NCBI RefSeq assembly: GCF_000296855.1
Contig: NZ_CAKC01000002.1
Location: 1-51,951, forward strand
Source: Lactobacillus gigeriorum DSM 23908 = CRBIP 24.85
Lineage (GTDB): Bacteria; Bacillota; Bacilli; Lactobacillales; Lactobacillaceae
Length of the DNA: 51,951 bases
Direction of reading: 5' to 3'
Notes under the pieces: model-generated
Told to the model about the DNA's origin: nothing
Databases searched by the model: none
Seen by the model: only the letters and a program-made list of their open reading frames with translations
Shown: positions 8,729 to 17,049 of the stretch, in pieces
How positions within the stretch are numbered: the stretch's first letter is position 1
Layout of the letters: every line of letters begins with the position of its first letter
Translations under genes and position numbers: made by a program

Positions 8729-10141
8729 TTACTCTGAATGTCGAATTCCATATGCAAAATAAATAATTAAACCTAAGAGGAACCAGATTCCAGCATATAA
8801 TTTTGCTTGACTATCTAAGCCTAAGAAAACAATTAGGGATGCAAGAAAAGCTAAAAATGGTAATACTGGATAAAATGGTACTTTAAATGCGGGATCTTCA
8901 ATATCTTTGCCTTCACGTTTCTTAAGTGGGTAGATTGCTAAAGAAACAAACATAAATGCTATTAAGGTTCCTGCGGAGATCAATTGGGATAGTGCTGAAA
9001 ACGGGAAAATCGTGCTGATAACTACGGCAATAGCAGTTAGAGCAATTACGGCATGATTGGGCCGGCGTTTTTTATCTAGTTTTCCAAGAAATTTCGGTAA
9101 CATTCCGTCACGACCAAAAGAATAGATTAAACGTGACCCTGCCATACTCATTCCAATTAGAGCAGTAAACATCCCTAAAACAGCGATTATCTGAACTACT
9201 GCTGCAATGACAGGATGATGGATGTAACGCAAAGCTAGTCCAACTGGTTCAGCACTATTAGCATAATTTTGATATGGCATTATACCAACAAGTACTAGAC
9301 TAACAGAAATAAACAAAACAACAGCAATAATTAGGGAGCCGATTATCCCACGTGGCATAGTTTTTTGTGGATTGATTGCTTCGGCAGAATTGGCAGCTAC
9401 CGAATCAAAGCCAATATATGATAAGAAAATCATTGATACGCCTGCATATATTCCTTGCCATCCACCAAATGACCCGTGAGCAGTAACTACATGTTTGGGA
9501 ATGAACGGAATAAAGTTTTGACTTTTAATGGCAGTTGCACCAACGAAAACAAATAGTAAAATGGCAATAACTTTTAAGACCACTAGGGCATTTTCAACTC
9601 TTGCAGCTTTGCCAACACCACGCATAATTAAAAATGCCACAATAATGATTGAAGCAACGGCAATGATATCGACTACGCCACCATTTGTTCCAAATGCATT
9701 GGATAAATATTTAGGTAACTGAATTCTAATAGGTGCGAGCAAGGCTCTTAAATTTGCGGATAATCCTGAGCCAACAAAAGCCAATGCAATGAAATATTCT
9801 GCAAGAAGTGCCCATCCAGCAATCCAGCCCCAAAATTCACCAAATATTACGTTAATCCAAGTATAAGCAGAACCTGCAAATGGCATCGCAGCTGACATTT
9901 CAGCATAAGTGAAGGCAACTAAACAGGCCGCTAATGCTGCTAGCAAGAATGAAATTGTTACTGCTGGACCTGCATGCTTGGCAGCTACTTCTCCAGGAAG
10001 GGTGAAAATTGAAGCCGAGACAATTGTTCCAACTCCAAGAGCCAGAATATCTTTAACCCTCAATGACCTAATTAAATGACCATCTTTATTTTGATAAATC
10101 GTTGGATCAGTTTTTCGATTCATCTTTTTAAAAATTCCCAT
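8729..10141 (-). CDS. APC-superfamily amino-acid permease
   Basis: A 470-aa integral membrane transporter with about 12 hydrophobic segments and the APC/CAT-type N-terminal signature (LGVGTIVSASIFTLPGEVAAKHAGPA). Later hallmarks are the FAGSAYTW stretch and FLSYIGFDSVAANSAEAINPQKTMPRGI. These place it near cationic or broad-range amino-acid permeases of Firmicutes, but the substrate cannot be read from sequence. ATG at 10141 is preferred to ATG 10147, because GAGGTG upstream is 8 bases from the former and only 2 from the latter. It is transcribed divergently from ylxM and shares a terminator with pepD. Confidence 0.85.
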   Translation of the reverse strand: MGIFKKMNRKTDPTIYQNKDGHLIRSLRVKDILALGVGTIVSASIFTLPGEVAAKHAGPAVTISFLLAALAACLVAFTYAEMSAAMPFAGSAYTWINVIFGEFWGWIAGWALLAEYFIALAFVGSGLSANLRALLAPIRIQLPKYLSNAFGTNGGVVDIIAVASIIIVAFLIMRGVGKAARVENALVVLKVIAILLFVFVGATAIKSQNFIPFIPKHVVTAHGSFGGWQGIYAGVSMIFLSYIGFDSVAANSAEAINPQKTMPRGIIGSLIIAVVLFISVSLVLVGIMPYQNYANSAEPVGLALRYIHHPVIAAVVQIIAVLGMFTALIGMSMAGSRLIYSFGRDGMLPKFLGKLDKKRRPNHAVIALTAIAVVISTIFPFSALSQLISAGTLIAFMFVSLAIYPLKKREGKDIEDPAFKVPFYPVLPFLAFLASLIVFLGLDSQAKLYAGIWFLLGLIIYFAYGIRHSE

Positions 10142-10173
10142 AAGCATAGCACCTCAAAACAGAATGTAATTTT

Positions 10174-10201
10174 TTTATAATAAATATTACTAGTCTAGCA
10201 A
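10174..10201 (-). promoter_or_regulatory. Possible promoter of the amino-acid permease gene
   Basis: On the minus strand, TTGCTA (10201-10196) and TATAAA (10179-10174) are separated by 16 bases, about 30 bases upstream of the permease start. Confidence 0.4.
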
Positions 10202-10220
10202 TGTTTCTTAGGTAGGTCAA

Positions 10221-10249
10221 TCGAAAATATAGGAACTTTTTGATATACT
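10221..10249 (+). promoter_or_regulatory. Promoter of ylxM-ffh
   Basis: An extended -10 TGATATACT (hexamer 10244-10249) lies 17 bases after TCGAAA (10221-10226). The predicted start is near 10256, giving ylxM a very short leader. Confidence 0.6.
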
Positions 10250-10269
10250 AGAATGCGGTGAACAATAAA

Positions 10270-10611
10270 ATGGATGAATTAACAAAAAACGAGACCTTAG
10301 GCGATCTGTATGCATACTATGGTGCACTTCTAACCAAGGGTCAGCAAAGTTATTTTGAAGATTATTATTATAATGATTTATCACTAGGTGAAATTGCGCA
10401 AAATCATCAAGTTTCGCGTCAAGCTGTTTATGATAATCTCAAGCGTTCAAGTAAAATCTTGCAGAATTTTGAAGCAAAATTAAAAATGCAACAAGAGTTT
10501 GATCAAATTGAAACAGTCTTGATTGAGACCATCACTTTGCTTGAAACTGGTGATAATAAAACTGCTCAGAATAAACTAAAAAAATTACTTCAACAATTAA
10601 GAGGAGAATAA
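10270..10611 (+). CDS. ylxM: SRP-associated DNA-binding-like protein YlxM (UPF0122)
   Basis: A small helix-turn-helix protein conserved upstream of ffh in Firmicutes; the E. coli lineage lacks it. In streptococci it has been reported to modulate SRP GTPase activity. The 113-aa product from ATG 10270 starts MDELTKNETLGDLYAYYGALL, matching the family N-terminus. The sigma-70 region 4-like HTH is visible in LSLGEIAQNHQVSRQAVYDNL. GTG 10258 also opens the frame, but the GGTGA overlapping it serves better as a Shine-Dalgarno for 10270. ffh starts one base after its stop. Confidence 0.9.
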   Translation: MDELTKNETLGDLYAYYGALLTKGQQSYFEDYYYNDLSLGEIAQNHQVSRQAVYDNLKRSSKILQNFEAKLKMQQEFDQIETVLIETITLLETGDNKTAQNKLKKLLQQLRGE

Positions 10612-10612
10612 G

Positions 10613-12043
10613 ATGGCATTTGAAAATTTGAGTGAACGAATTCAAAAAGCATTACGCAACCTAACTGGTAAAGGTAAAATCTCAGAAGAAGACATCAATG
10701 CTGCTAGTCGTGAAATTAGACTTGCTTTATTAGAGGCCGATGTTAATTTTAAAGTGGTTAAGGACTTCATTAAGAAGATCAAGCAAGAGGCCTTAGGTAA
10801 AGAAGTTCAAGAAAGCTTAAATCCAGGTCAACAAGTTATCAAGATTGTTAATGAAGAATTGACAAAAATGATGGGTGAAAGTGCGACGACTTTAACTAAA
10901 TCTAAGCACATCCCAACGATTGTGATGATGGTCGGACTTCAAGGTACTGGTAAGACTACTACTGTTGGTAAGTTAGCTTATCATTTGCAAAAGACCGAAC
11001 ATGCTAGACCATTGCTGATTGCTGGAGATATCTATCGTCCCGCAGCCGTTGACCAATTAAAGCAAATCGGTCAACAACTGAATGTTCCAGTATATAGTGA
11101 AGAAAATGAAAAAGACGTTAGCCAAATTGTAGCAAGAGGATTGGCCGAGGCTGACAAAAATAAGAATGATTATGTTTTAATCGATACTGCTGGTCGACTA
11201 GAAATTGACGAACCTTTAATGGAAGAACTAGAAAAGGTTAAGGCAGTAGCACATCCCGACAACATATTGTTAGTTGTTGATGCGATGACTGGTCAGGCTG
11301 CGACTGATGTTGCTAAAGGGTTCGATGAACGTTTAGATGTAACTGGCGTAATTTTGACCAAGCTTGATGGTGATACCCGTGGTGGTGCAGCTTTATCAAT
11401 TAGAGCCGTAACTGGTAAGCCAATAATTTATACTGGACAAGGCGAAAAGTTAACAGATCTTGAAGATTTCCATCCGGATCGAATGGCATCACGTATTTTA
11501 GGAATGGGGGATGTGTTAACCCTTATTGAACGAGCACAGCAAGACTATGATGCCAAAGAAGCACAAAAAGTTGCTAAAAAAATGCGCGAAAATACCTTTG
11601 ATTTCAATGATTTTATTGATCAATTGGAACAGGTACAAAAAATGGGGCCATTAGACCAAATTATGAAAATGATTCCAGGCATGGCTAATAATCCACAACT
11701 TCAGAATCTATCAATCGATGAAAAACAAATTGCTCATACTAAAGCAATTGTGTATTCAATGACAGAAGCTGAACGTCAAGACCCTGATATTTTGAATCCA
11801 AGTCGAAGAAGAAGAATTGCTGCCGGCTCAGGACGTCCAGTAGTTGAAGTTAATCGAATGATCAAGCAATTTAAGCAGGCTCGGGATTTAATGTCTAAAA
11901 TCAGTAATGGCAATACCAAAGCTTTAAGTGGATTACCAGGCATGGATACACCAATGGGCAGAATGGCTTTGAGATCAATGAATAAGAAATTTAAGAAGAA
12001 TAAAAAGAAGCGCATGAAGAAGATCAAGCGATTCCATTCATAA
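10613..12043 (+). CDS. ffh: Signal recognition particle protein Ffh (SRP54)
   Basis: The SRP GTPase that binds signal sequences and 4.5S/6S RNA. The protein is 476 aa. The NG domain has GLQGTGKTTT (about 107-116), DIYRPAAVDQL, DTAGRLEID and TKLDGDTRGGAA. The C-terminal methionine-rich M domain (about 300-460) includes MGPLDQIMKMIPGM and the RNA-binding RRRRIAAGSGRPV. A basic tail (KKFKKNKKKRMKKIKRF) closes it. It is coupled to ylxM with a GAGGAGAATAAG ribosome binding site overlapping the ylxM stop. No clear terminator follows before rpsP. Confidence 0.97.
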   Translation: MAFENLSERIQKALRNLTGKGKISEEDINAASREIRLALLEADVNFKVVKDFIKKIKQEALGKEVQESLNPGQQVIKIVNEELTKMMGESATTLTKSKHIPTIVMMVGLQGTGKTTTVGKLAYHLQKTEHARPLLIAGDIYRPAAVDQLKQIGQQLNVPVYSEENEKDVSQIVARGLAEADKNKNDYVLIDTAGRLEIDEPLMEELEKVKAVAHPDNILLVVDAMTGQAATDVAKGFDERLDVTGVILTKLDGDTRGGAALSIRAVTGKPIIYTGQGEKLTDLEDFHPDRMASRILGMGDVLTLIERAQQDYDAKEAQKVAKKMRENTFDFNDFIDQLEQVQKMGPLDQIMKMIPGMANNPQLQNLSIDEKQIAHTKAIVYSMTEAERQDPDILNPSRRRRIAAGSGRPVVEVNRMIKQFKQARDLMSKISNGNTKALSGLPGMDTPMGRMALRSMNKKFKKNKKKRMKKIKRFHS

Positions 12044-12068
12044 AAATCAAACTGTTAAGTAAAAACAC

Positions 12069-12097
12069 TTTACACCTAAAAATAAAAGTGCTATAGT
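12069..12097 (+). promoter_or_regulatory. Strong promoter of rpsP
   Basis: TTTACA (12069-12074), a 17-base spacer and extended -10 TGCTATAGT (hexamer 12092-12097), about 33 bases before rpsP. Confidence 0.8.
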
Positions 12098-12130
12098 AAT
12101 TATCGTTAAGTTTTAGGAGGAAATTAATAT

Positions 12131-12403
12131 ATGTCAGTTAAAATTCGTATGCACCGCATGGGTGCCAAGAGAAAGCCATTTTACAGAATCGTTGTAGCAG
12201 ACTCACGTATGCCTCGTGATGGTCGCTTCATCGAAGAAGTTGGTTACTACAACCCAGTTTCAAACCCAAAGCAATTGAAGCTTGACGAAGACAAGATCTA
12301 TGCTTGGCTTAAGAAGGGTGCTCAACCTTCAGATACTGTAAGATCACTTATTTCAGGTGCTGGCTTGTTGAAGAAGTTGCACGACGAAAAATACAGCAAG
12401 TAA
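12131..12403 (+). CDS. rpsP: 30S ribosomal protein S16
   Basis: A small-subunit protein assembling early on the 16S rRNA 5' domain. The 90 aa begin with the family signature ([26 protein letters not shown]). A strong ribosome binding site (TTTTAGGAGG) precedes the ATG. Codon use is visibly more biased than in neighbours (AAG, GGT, CAA), as expected for a highly expressed gene. It heads the rpsP-rimM-trmD block, but a terminator follows directly. Confidence 0.98.
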   Translation: MSVKIRMHRMGAKRKPFYRIVVADSRMPRDGRFIEEVGYYNPVSNPKQLKLDEDKIYAWLKKGAQPSDTVRSLISGAGLLKKLHDEKYSK

Positions 12404-12416
12404 TTACTTGCCTTTT

Positions 12417-12449
12417 AAAAGTTTGAGGCTATGGCTTCAAACTTTTTTT
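12417..12449 (+). terminator. Terminator after rpsP (probably partial)
   Basis: A 13-bp stem with one G-T pair (12417-12429 with 12434-12446), loop TATG and a seven-T run. It lies between rpsP and rimM, so some read-through is expected for rimM-trmD to be expressed. It would set S16 output above the modification enzymes. Confidence 0.88.
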
Positions 12450-12475
12450 ATAGCTTAGAATTGATGAGGTTGTAT

Positions 12476-12991
12476 ATGGAATTTTACGATGTTGCGAAAA
12501 TTTTAACTACACATGGTTTAAATGGTGAAATTAAAGTAAGTGCGATAACTGATTTCCCAGAAGAACGATTTGAGCCGGGAGTAGTGTTACATTTAAAACA
12601 AGATCCTACCAAACAGTTAACAGTAAAGTCTAGTCGCCCATTCAAACAGTTTTGGCTCGTACAATTTGATGAGGTACCTTCTATAGAAGAAGCTGAAAAA
12701 TTAAGAGGGCAAATTTTAGTCATTAGTGAAGCAGACCGGCAAGAGCTTCCAGAAGGTATGTACTATTATAAAGACATTTTAGATTGTCAAGTTAAAGATA
12801 ATGAGACTGATAAGTTGATTGGAAAAATTGTGGAAATCGAATCTCCCGGTGCCAATGATATTTGGCTGGTAAGAGAAACTGATGGTAAAGAATTTTGGCT
12901 ACCATACATTGATCAGGTTGTTAAAAAAGTAGATATTGCTAATAAGGTCGTATATGTTGAATTAATGGAGGGCTTAAGAGATGAGGATTAA
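12476..12991 (+). CDS. rimM: Ribosome maturation factor RimM
   Basis: A 16S rRNA processing factor that binds S19 and assists 30S head maturation. The 171 aa from ATG 12476 begin [21 protein letters not shown], the family N-terminus. A N-terminal RimM barrel is followed by a PRC-barrel ([35 protein letters not shown]). GATGAGG sits 7-10 bases upstream of the start. The frame is open to an ATG at 12431, but that codon lies in the rpsP terminator and adds a non-family hydrophobic stretch. The gene ends 11 bases inside trmD. Confidence 0.95.
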   Translation: MEFYDVAKILTTHGLNGEIKVSAITDFPEERFEPGVVLHLKQDPTKQLTVKSSRPFKQFWLVQFDEVPSIEEAEKLRGQILVISEADRQELPEGMYYYKDILDCQVKDNETDKLIGKIVEIESPGANDIWLVRETDGKEFWLPYIDQVVKKVDIANKVVYVELMEGLRDED

Positions 12992-13709
12992 CGTATTAAC
13001 TCTTTTTCCAGAAATGTTTACGCCAATTCAGACTTCAATTTTGGGTCGTGGCTTGGAAGATAAAAAATGGGAGTTAAATATTGTTAATTTTCGTGAATTC
13101 TCTGAAAGAAAGCATCATTCAGTCGATGATACTCCATATGGTGGCGGTGCAGGCATGGTTTTACAAATCATGCCAATCAAAGCAGCATTAGATTCATTGC
13201 CATCAAAAGGTAAGGTAATTATTACTGCTCCGCAAGGAAAAACTTTTAACCAACAAATGGCAAAGGAATGGGCTCAAGAGGAAGAATTAACCTTTATTTG
13301 TGGACATTTTGAAGGCTTTGATCAACGAGTATATGATTATGTTGATGAAGCTGTGTCAATTGGAGACTATGTATTAACAGGTGGCGAATTGCCAACCATG
13401 AGTATGATTGATGCTACTGTCCGCTTAATACCTGGTGTTTTGGGGAATGATTTTTCAAGTGTTGAAGAAAGTTTCTCACATGGATTGCTTGAATATCCAC
13501 AATATACTCGACCGGCAGAATTTGAAGGGAAAAAAGTACCAGAGGTATTAACATCCGGAAATCACCAAAAAATTGCTGAATGGCGCTTAAAAGAAGCTTT
13601 ACGTGCTACATATTTGCATCGCCCAGATTTATTAGCCGGTAAAGAACTGACAAAACAAGAAGTTAAACTTCTTGGGGAGGTTAAACGTGAAGAGGAAGAA
13701 TACCATTAA
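12981..13709 (+). CDS. trmD: tRNA (guanine37-N1)-methyltransferase TrmD
   Basis: Methylates G37 of tRNAs reading CNN/GGG-type codons and prevents +1 frameshifts; an S-adenosylmethionine-dependent trefoil-knot (SPOUT) enzyme. The 242-aa protein shows [30 protein letters not shown] and the knot stretch [13 protein letters not shown]. The tail has [14 protein letters not shown]-type residues ([16 protein letters not shown]). It overlaps rimM by 11 bases, consistent with coupling. Confidence 0.97.
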   Translation: MRINVLTLFPEMFTPIQTSILGRGLEDKKWELNIVNFREFSERKHHSVDDTPYGGGAGMVLQIMPIKAALDSLPSKGKVIITAPQGKTFNQQMAKEWAQEEELTFICGHFEGFDQRVYDYVDEAVSIGDYVLTGGELPTMSMIDATVRLIPGVLGNDFSSVEESFSHGLLEYPQYTRPAEFEGKKVPEVLTSGNHQKIAEWRLKEALRATYLHRPDLLAGKELTKQEVKLLGEVKREEEEYH

Positions 13710-14190
13710 GTTATTGGCAAAGCAATCGCCGAAAGAAATAAAAATTGTTTGGTTATGGACTAGAATAACCACATTAATACTTATGCTAGTATTTGGCATA
13801 GTAGTTAAAATTACCACTACTATTATGAAACTAAATAACGGATGGCTTGCTTGGGGATTGCTGGTATATTTTACTGTGGTTGCTTTAAGTGGAATTTGCT
13901 ACTTAGTTGTAATTCCTTGGGAATACAATTATCACCGTTATCAAGTATTTGATGATTATCTTGCATTTCAAAAAGGTTTGTTCTTTCGTAGTACTACTTA
14001 TGTTCCTTTTATCCGTATTCAACATATAACAGTAGATCAAGGGCCATTTTTAAGAATGAAGAATCTTGCTAGTTTGACAATTCATACTGCTGCCACAGAT
14101 CATGAAATTGTTGGTTTGAAGTATAGTGATGCGACCTGGTTGCGTGAAGAAATTTTGCAAAAAGTAAAGCAGGTGGAAAATGATGTCTAG
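13687..14190 (+). CDS. Membrane bPH2-domain protein, YdbS-like
   Basis: A 167-aa protein with a basic N-terminus, two hydrophobic segments (about 24-50 and 60-80) and a bacterial PH-like (bPH2/DUF304) domain. The marker stretch is FIRIQHITVDQGPFLRMKNLASLTIHTA. The pattern matches B. subtilis YdbS, usually paired with YdbT as here; the molecular role is not established from this sequence. GTG 13687 is preferred because GGGGAGG (13674-13680) lies 6 bases upstream; TTG 13672 would place that site inside the gene. It overlaps the end of trmD by 23 bases and the next gene by 11. Confidence 0.82.
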   Translation: MKRKNTIKLLAKQSPKEIKIVWLWTRITTLILMLVFGIVVKITTTIMKLNNGWLAWGLLVYFTVVALSGICYLVVIPWEYNYHRYQVFDDYLAFQKGLFFRSTTYVPFIRIQHITVDQGPFLRMKNLASLTIHTAATDHEIVGLKYSDATWLREEILQKVKQVENDV

Positions 14191-15592
14191 CAAAAGACGT
14201 TTACATCCATTAGCTATTGGAATTTTCTTTTTTAAAAGACTACGAGAGCTGTTTTTTATTTTCATAATATTGCTATTACCTAATGAGCATCTTAATTATG
14301 AGCTGGCAAAAAGTTTAGCATTGGGACTACTTATCTTGATTATGCTCTTAAGCGTTGCTAAATTTTGGTTCTTTGATTATCAATTCACAAATGATAGTTT
14401 GGTAATTCATAGTGGGATTTTCAAAAAGAATGAAATTATCATTCCTTTTACACGAATTCAGAATGTCAGAAATAGTCAGAATTTTTTGTTGAGACCTTTT
14501 AAGTTATCAAAATTGGAAATTGAGACTGCAGCGGGAGGCGCTGATCGTGCCGAGGCTGTGTTAGAAGTGGTGTCGAATGAAGTAAAGACAGAACTTTTCT
14601 CAAAAATGAATCATGGAAAAAGTATGACTCAGCGGGAGAAATATTATCAAACTACTTATGTAATGGGGGTTAGACAGAATCTTTTACGAATTATATCAAC
14701 GCCGGGAAGAGAAATCGGCTATTTAATTATTGCGTTGGTGTTGGATAATGCGCTCGATGTAATACAAATGTTGGTAAAAAATCGAACCAATATTTTAGAG
14801 ATTACTAGTAATATTAATAATGAAGAATTGATTTTTATTTTAGTAATAGGAGCTGTCCTTTTTGCTATAAATTTTATTTATGAAATTGGTAAGTTCTATA
14901 ACTTTACAGTTGTGAGAACTAAAAATAGCCTCCAAGTCTCACAAGGATTGGTAAAACGAGTCACGAAGCAGATACCGCTTAATAAAATTCAAACTGTTAT
15001 TGTTGAACAGTCACTGCTACAACAAATTGTTCACCTTGCCAGCATTCGTTTGCAGCTTGCTGGTTCTCAGGAAGATGATGAAGGATTAGATGATGCAGTC
15101 TACTTTTTACCGTTGATTGATATTAATAGTACCTTTATTTTGTTAAATGAATTTCTTCCTGAGTGGGATTTACGACAACCAAACTATCAATTGACAGCTA
15201 CGGAGACTTGGTATTTTATGCGCTGGCTACTATTAATGGTGCCAAGCACCTTAGTAATATTTAAAATTAATCCGATCTTAGGTATGTTGGCTACTGTACT
15301 CGTTGTAATTTATTGTTTGCAGAGAATCTTTCAAAGGCAAAGCCAGGGTTATGAACTTAGTCATAATAGCATATGGATAAGATATTATTCATTTTTAAAT
15401 CGGCGCCAAGTATTGATAAATAGAGGTAAAATTCAAGAAGTTAAGTATACAACAACGCCATTTTTATCACTTAAGGATGTTGGTCAAATTACGATCATAG
15501 CTAAGTCAGGTAATAATAAACTTGCTGCTAGACAAAAGTTTGTTAAACTCGATGATTTTGTTAAGATTCAAAAGTTTTACCTTGATAAATAG
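14180..15592 (+). CDS. Membrane protein with repeated bPH2 domains, YdbT-like
   Basis: A 470-aa membrane protein with paired hydrophobic segments near 15-60, 165-235 and 345-385, each followed by a bPH2-like unit. Three repeats of the pattern ...IPFTRIQNVRNSQNFLLRPF, ...IPLNKIQTVIVEQSLLQQ and ...VLINRGKIQEVKYTTTPF can be seen. This triple layout is that of the YdbT family. ATG 14180 (or the adjacent ATG 14183) follows AGGTGGA. It is translationally coupled to the YdbS-like gene, and the two probably form one membrane complex. The 3' end contains the -35 element of the rplS promoter. Confidence 0.82.
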   Translation: MMSSKRRLHPLAIGIFFFKRLRELFFIFIILLLPNEHLNYELAKSLALGLLILIMLLSVAKFWFFDYQFTNDSLVIHSGIFKKNEIIIPFTRIQNVRNSQNFLLRPFKLSKLEIETAAGGADRAEAVLEVVSNEVKTELFSKMNHGKSMTQREKYYQTTYVMGVRQNLLRIISTPGREIGYLIIALVLDNALDVIQMLVKNRTNILEITSNINNEELIFILVIGAVLFAINFIYEIGKFYNFTVVRTKNSLQVSQGLVKRVTKQIPLNKIQTVIVEQSLLQQIVHLASIRLQLAGSQEDDEGLDDAVYFLPLIDINSTFILLNEFLPEWDLRQPNYQLTATETWYFMRWLLLMVPSTLVIFKINPILGMLATVLVVIYCLQRIFQRQSQGYELSHNSIWIRYYSFLNRRQVLINRGKIQEVKYTTTPFLSLKDVGQITIIAKSGNNKLAARQKFVKLDDFVKIQKFYLDK

Positions 15593-15610
15593 TCTAAAGC
15601 TTGGTATGAT
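15582..15610 (+). promoter_or_regulatory. Strong promoter of rplS
   Basis: TTGATA (15582-15587), a 17-base spacer and extended -10 TGGTATGAT (hexamer 15605-15610). The -35 lies in the last codons of the YdbT-like gene. Confidence 0.82.
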
Positions 15611-15616
15611 AGACGC

Positions 15617-15690
15617 TGTGTGAAAACACATTAAGAATATGGGTATTCCGCTGTCACAGAGAGTGAGAATGAATGCCGTAGAAGGAGAAA
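15617..15690 (+). ncRNA. L19 ribosomal-protein leader
   Basis: The 5' untranslated region holds a hairpin TGTGT-GAAA-ACACA (15617-15630). A second stem pairs GGTATTC (15642-15648) with GAATGCC (15671-15677) and encloses CTG-TCA-CAG. This two-helix arrangement immediately before the rplS ribosome binding site is the known Firmicutes L19 leader, a cis element for autogenous control by L19. Confidence 0.75.
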
Positions 15691-15694
15691 AAAT

Positions 15695-16042
15695 ATGGAT
15701 CCATTAATTGCTGAATTAACTAAAGAACAATTGCGTGACGATATTCCTGCTTTCCGTGCAGGGGACACTGTTCGTGTTCACGTACGTGTTGTTGAAGGTA
15801 CTCACGAACGTATTCAGATGTTCGAAGGCGTTGTAATCAAGAAGAAGGGTACTGGCATCGGTGCAACTTACACTGTTCGTAAGATTGCTTCAGGTGTTGG
15901 TGTTGAACGTACTTTCCCAGTTAACACTCCACGTGTTGCTAAGGTTGAAGTATTACGCCACGGTCGTGTACGTCGTGCTAAGCTTTACTACTTACGTGAT
16001 CGTCATGGTAAGGCTGCAAGAATTGCAGAAGCACGTCGTTAA
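15695..16042 (+). CDS. rplS: 50S ribosomal protein L19
   Basis: A large-subunit protein at the 30S-50S interface. The 115 aa contain the family patterns [29 protein letters not shown] and [19 protein letters not shown] strong AGAAGGAG precedes the ATG, and codon bias is strong. It has its own promoter and leader, so its expression is separated from trmD and the two bPH2 genes inserted between them. Confidence 0.98.
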   Translation: MDPLIAELTKEQLRDDIPAFRAGDTVRVHVRVVEGTHERIQMFEGVVIKKKGTGIGATYTVRKIASGVGVERTFPVNTPRVAKVEVLRHGRVRRAKLYYLRDRHGKAARIAEARR

Positions 16043-16060
16043 TCTTAAATCGACACAAAG

Positions 16061-16093
16061 AAACGATTTCCAGAGATTGGGAGTCGTTTTTTT
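16061..16093 (+). terminator. Terminator after rplS
   Basis: AAACGA...TCGTTT inverted repeat (16061-16066 with 16084-16089) with an additional internal TCC/GGG pairing and a run of seven T, 18 bases after the rplS stop. Confidence 0.75.
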
Positions 16094-16181
16094 ATTGCCT
16101 GAGAAAAAGTATTTGGGATTGTGCTATTTTAGACTTAAACTAGATAATATAAGACATGTTTAAAAGAAAAGAGGAAATCAA

Positions 16182-17045
16182 ATGATTGGCTTTATTGGTA
16201 CTGGCGTAATGGGCAAGGGTATAATTAGAAATTTGATCAATAAAGGCGAACAAGTTGTAGTCTTTAATCGGACCAAGGCTCATGCTGAAGATATGCTTGA
16301 AATTGGTGCAAAATGGGCAGATACACCAGCAGAGCTTGTTAAGCAAAGTGATGTTATTTTTACTATGGTTGGTTTTCCTAAAGATGTAGAGGAAGTTTAT
16401 TTTGGTGAACAGGGAATTTTTTCCGCTGTAAAAAGTGGCCAATACCTAGTAGACTTAACGACAAGTAAGCCAAGCTTAGCACGTAGAATTGGTTTAGAGG
16501 GTGAAAAGCTTGGGGTACACGTTTTGGATGCCCCTGTCTCAGGTGGCGATATAGGTGCTAAAAATGGTGCTTTAACCATTATGGTTGGTGGCCAAAAAGC
16601 TGCTTTAGAATATTTGAAACCGACATTTTTAAAGTTCGGTAAGCAAATTACTTATTTTGGTTCTTATGGTAGTGGTCAACATACCAAGATGGCTAATCAG
16701 ATCATGATCGCAGGAACAATGACAGGTATGACCGAAATGTTTGTCTATGCTAAAGCTGCAGGATTAGATTTAGAAAAAGTCATGAATACCTTGCAAGGTG
16801 GAGCTGCCGAAAACTTCAGCTTAGGTAATTATGGACCAAGAATTTTGCGCGATGATTACACTCCTGGTTTCTTTGCCAAACACTTTTTAAAAGATTTGAG
16901 AATTGCCCTTGAGGAAGCTGAAGCAATGAATCTGGATTTACCTAATACGAAACAGGCTAAGGAATTGTATGATCTCTTGGTTAATGAAAAAGGTTTGGGT
17001 AATGATGGAACTCAAGCACTAATCAAATTATGGTGGCAGAAATAG
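16182..17045 (+). CDS. NAD-dependent beta-hydroxyacid dehydrogenase-type oxidoreductase
   Basis: A 287-aa protein of the 3-hydroxyisobutyrate dehydrogenase/6-phosphogluconate dehydrogenase-like superfamily. The Rossmann fold begins GFIGTGVMGKG (3-13). The substrate-binding signature is DAPVSGGDIGAKNG (about 120-133), and the catalytic lysine lies in GQHTKMANQ (about 165-173). Family members reduce or oxidise small beta-hydroxyacids such as 3-hydroxyisobutyrate, tartronate semialdehyde or succinic semialdehyde; the substrate here is not decidable. GAGG precedes the ATG. A weak promoter (TTGTGC/GATAAT, 16119-16148) is possible. It is followed after 4 bases by an SGNH hydrolase. Confidence 0.88.
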   Translation: MIGFIGTGVMGKGIIRNLINKGEQVVVFNRTKAHAEDMLEIGAKWADTPAELVKQSDVIFTMVGFPKDVEEVYFGEQGIFSAVKSGQYLVDLTTSKPSLARRIGLEGEKLGVHVLDAPVSGGDIGAKNGALTIMVGGQKAALEYLKPTFLKFGKQITYFGSYGSGQHTKMANQIMIAGTMTGMTEMFVYAKAAGLDLEKVMNTLQGGAAENFSLGNYGPRILRDDYTPGFFAKHFLKDLRIALEEAEAMNLDLPNTKQAKELYDLLVNEKGLGNDGTQALIKLWWQK

Positions 17046-17049
17046 CAAA

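Noticed and set aside
12431-12475. Extended rimM start at ATG 12431
   Set aside because: The codon lies inside the rpsP terminator, has no ribosome binding site, and adds residues absent from RimM proteins.
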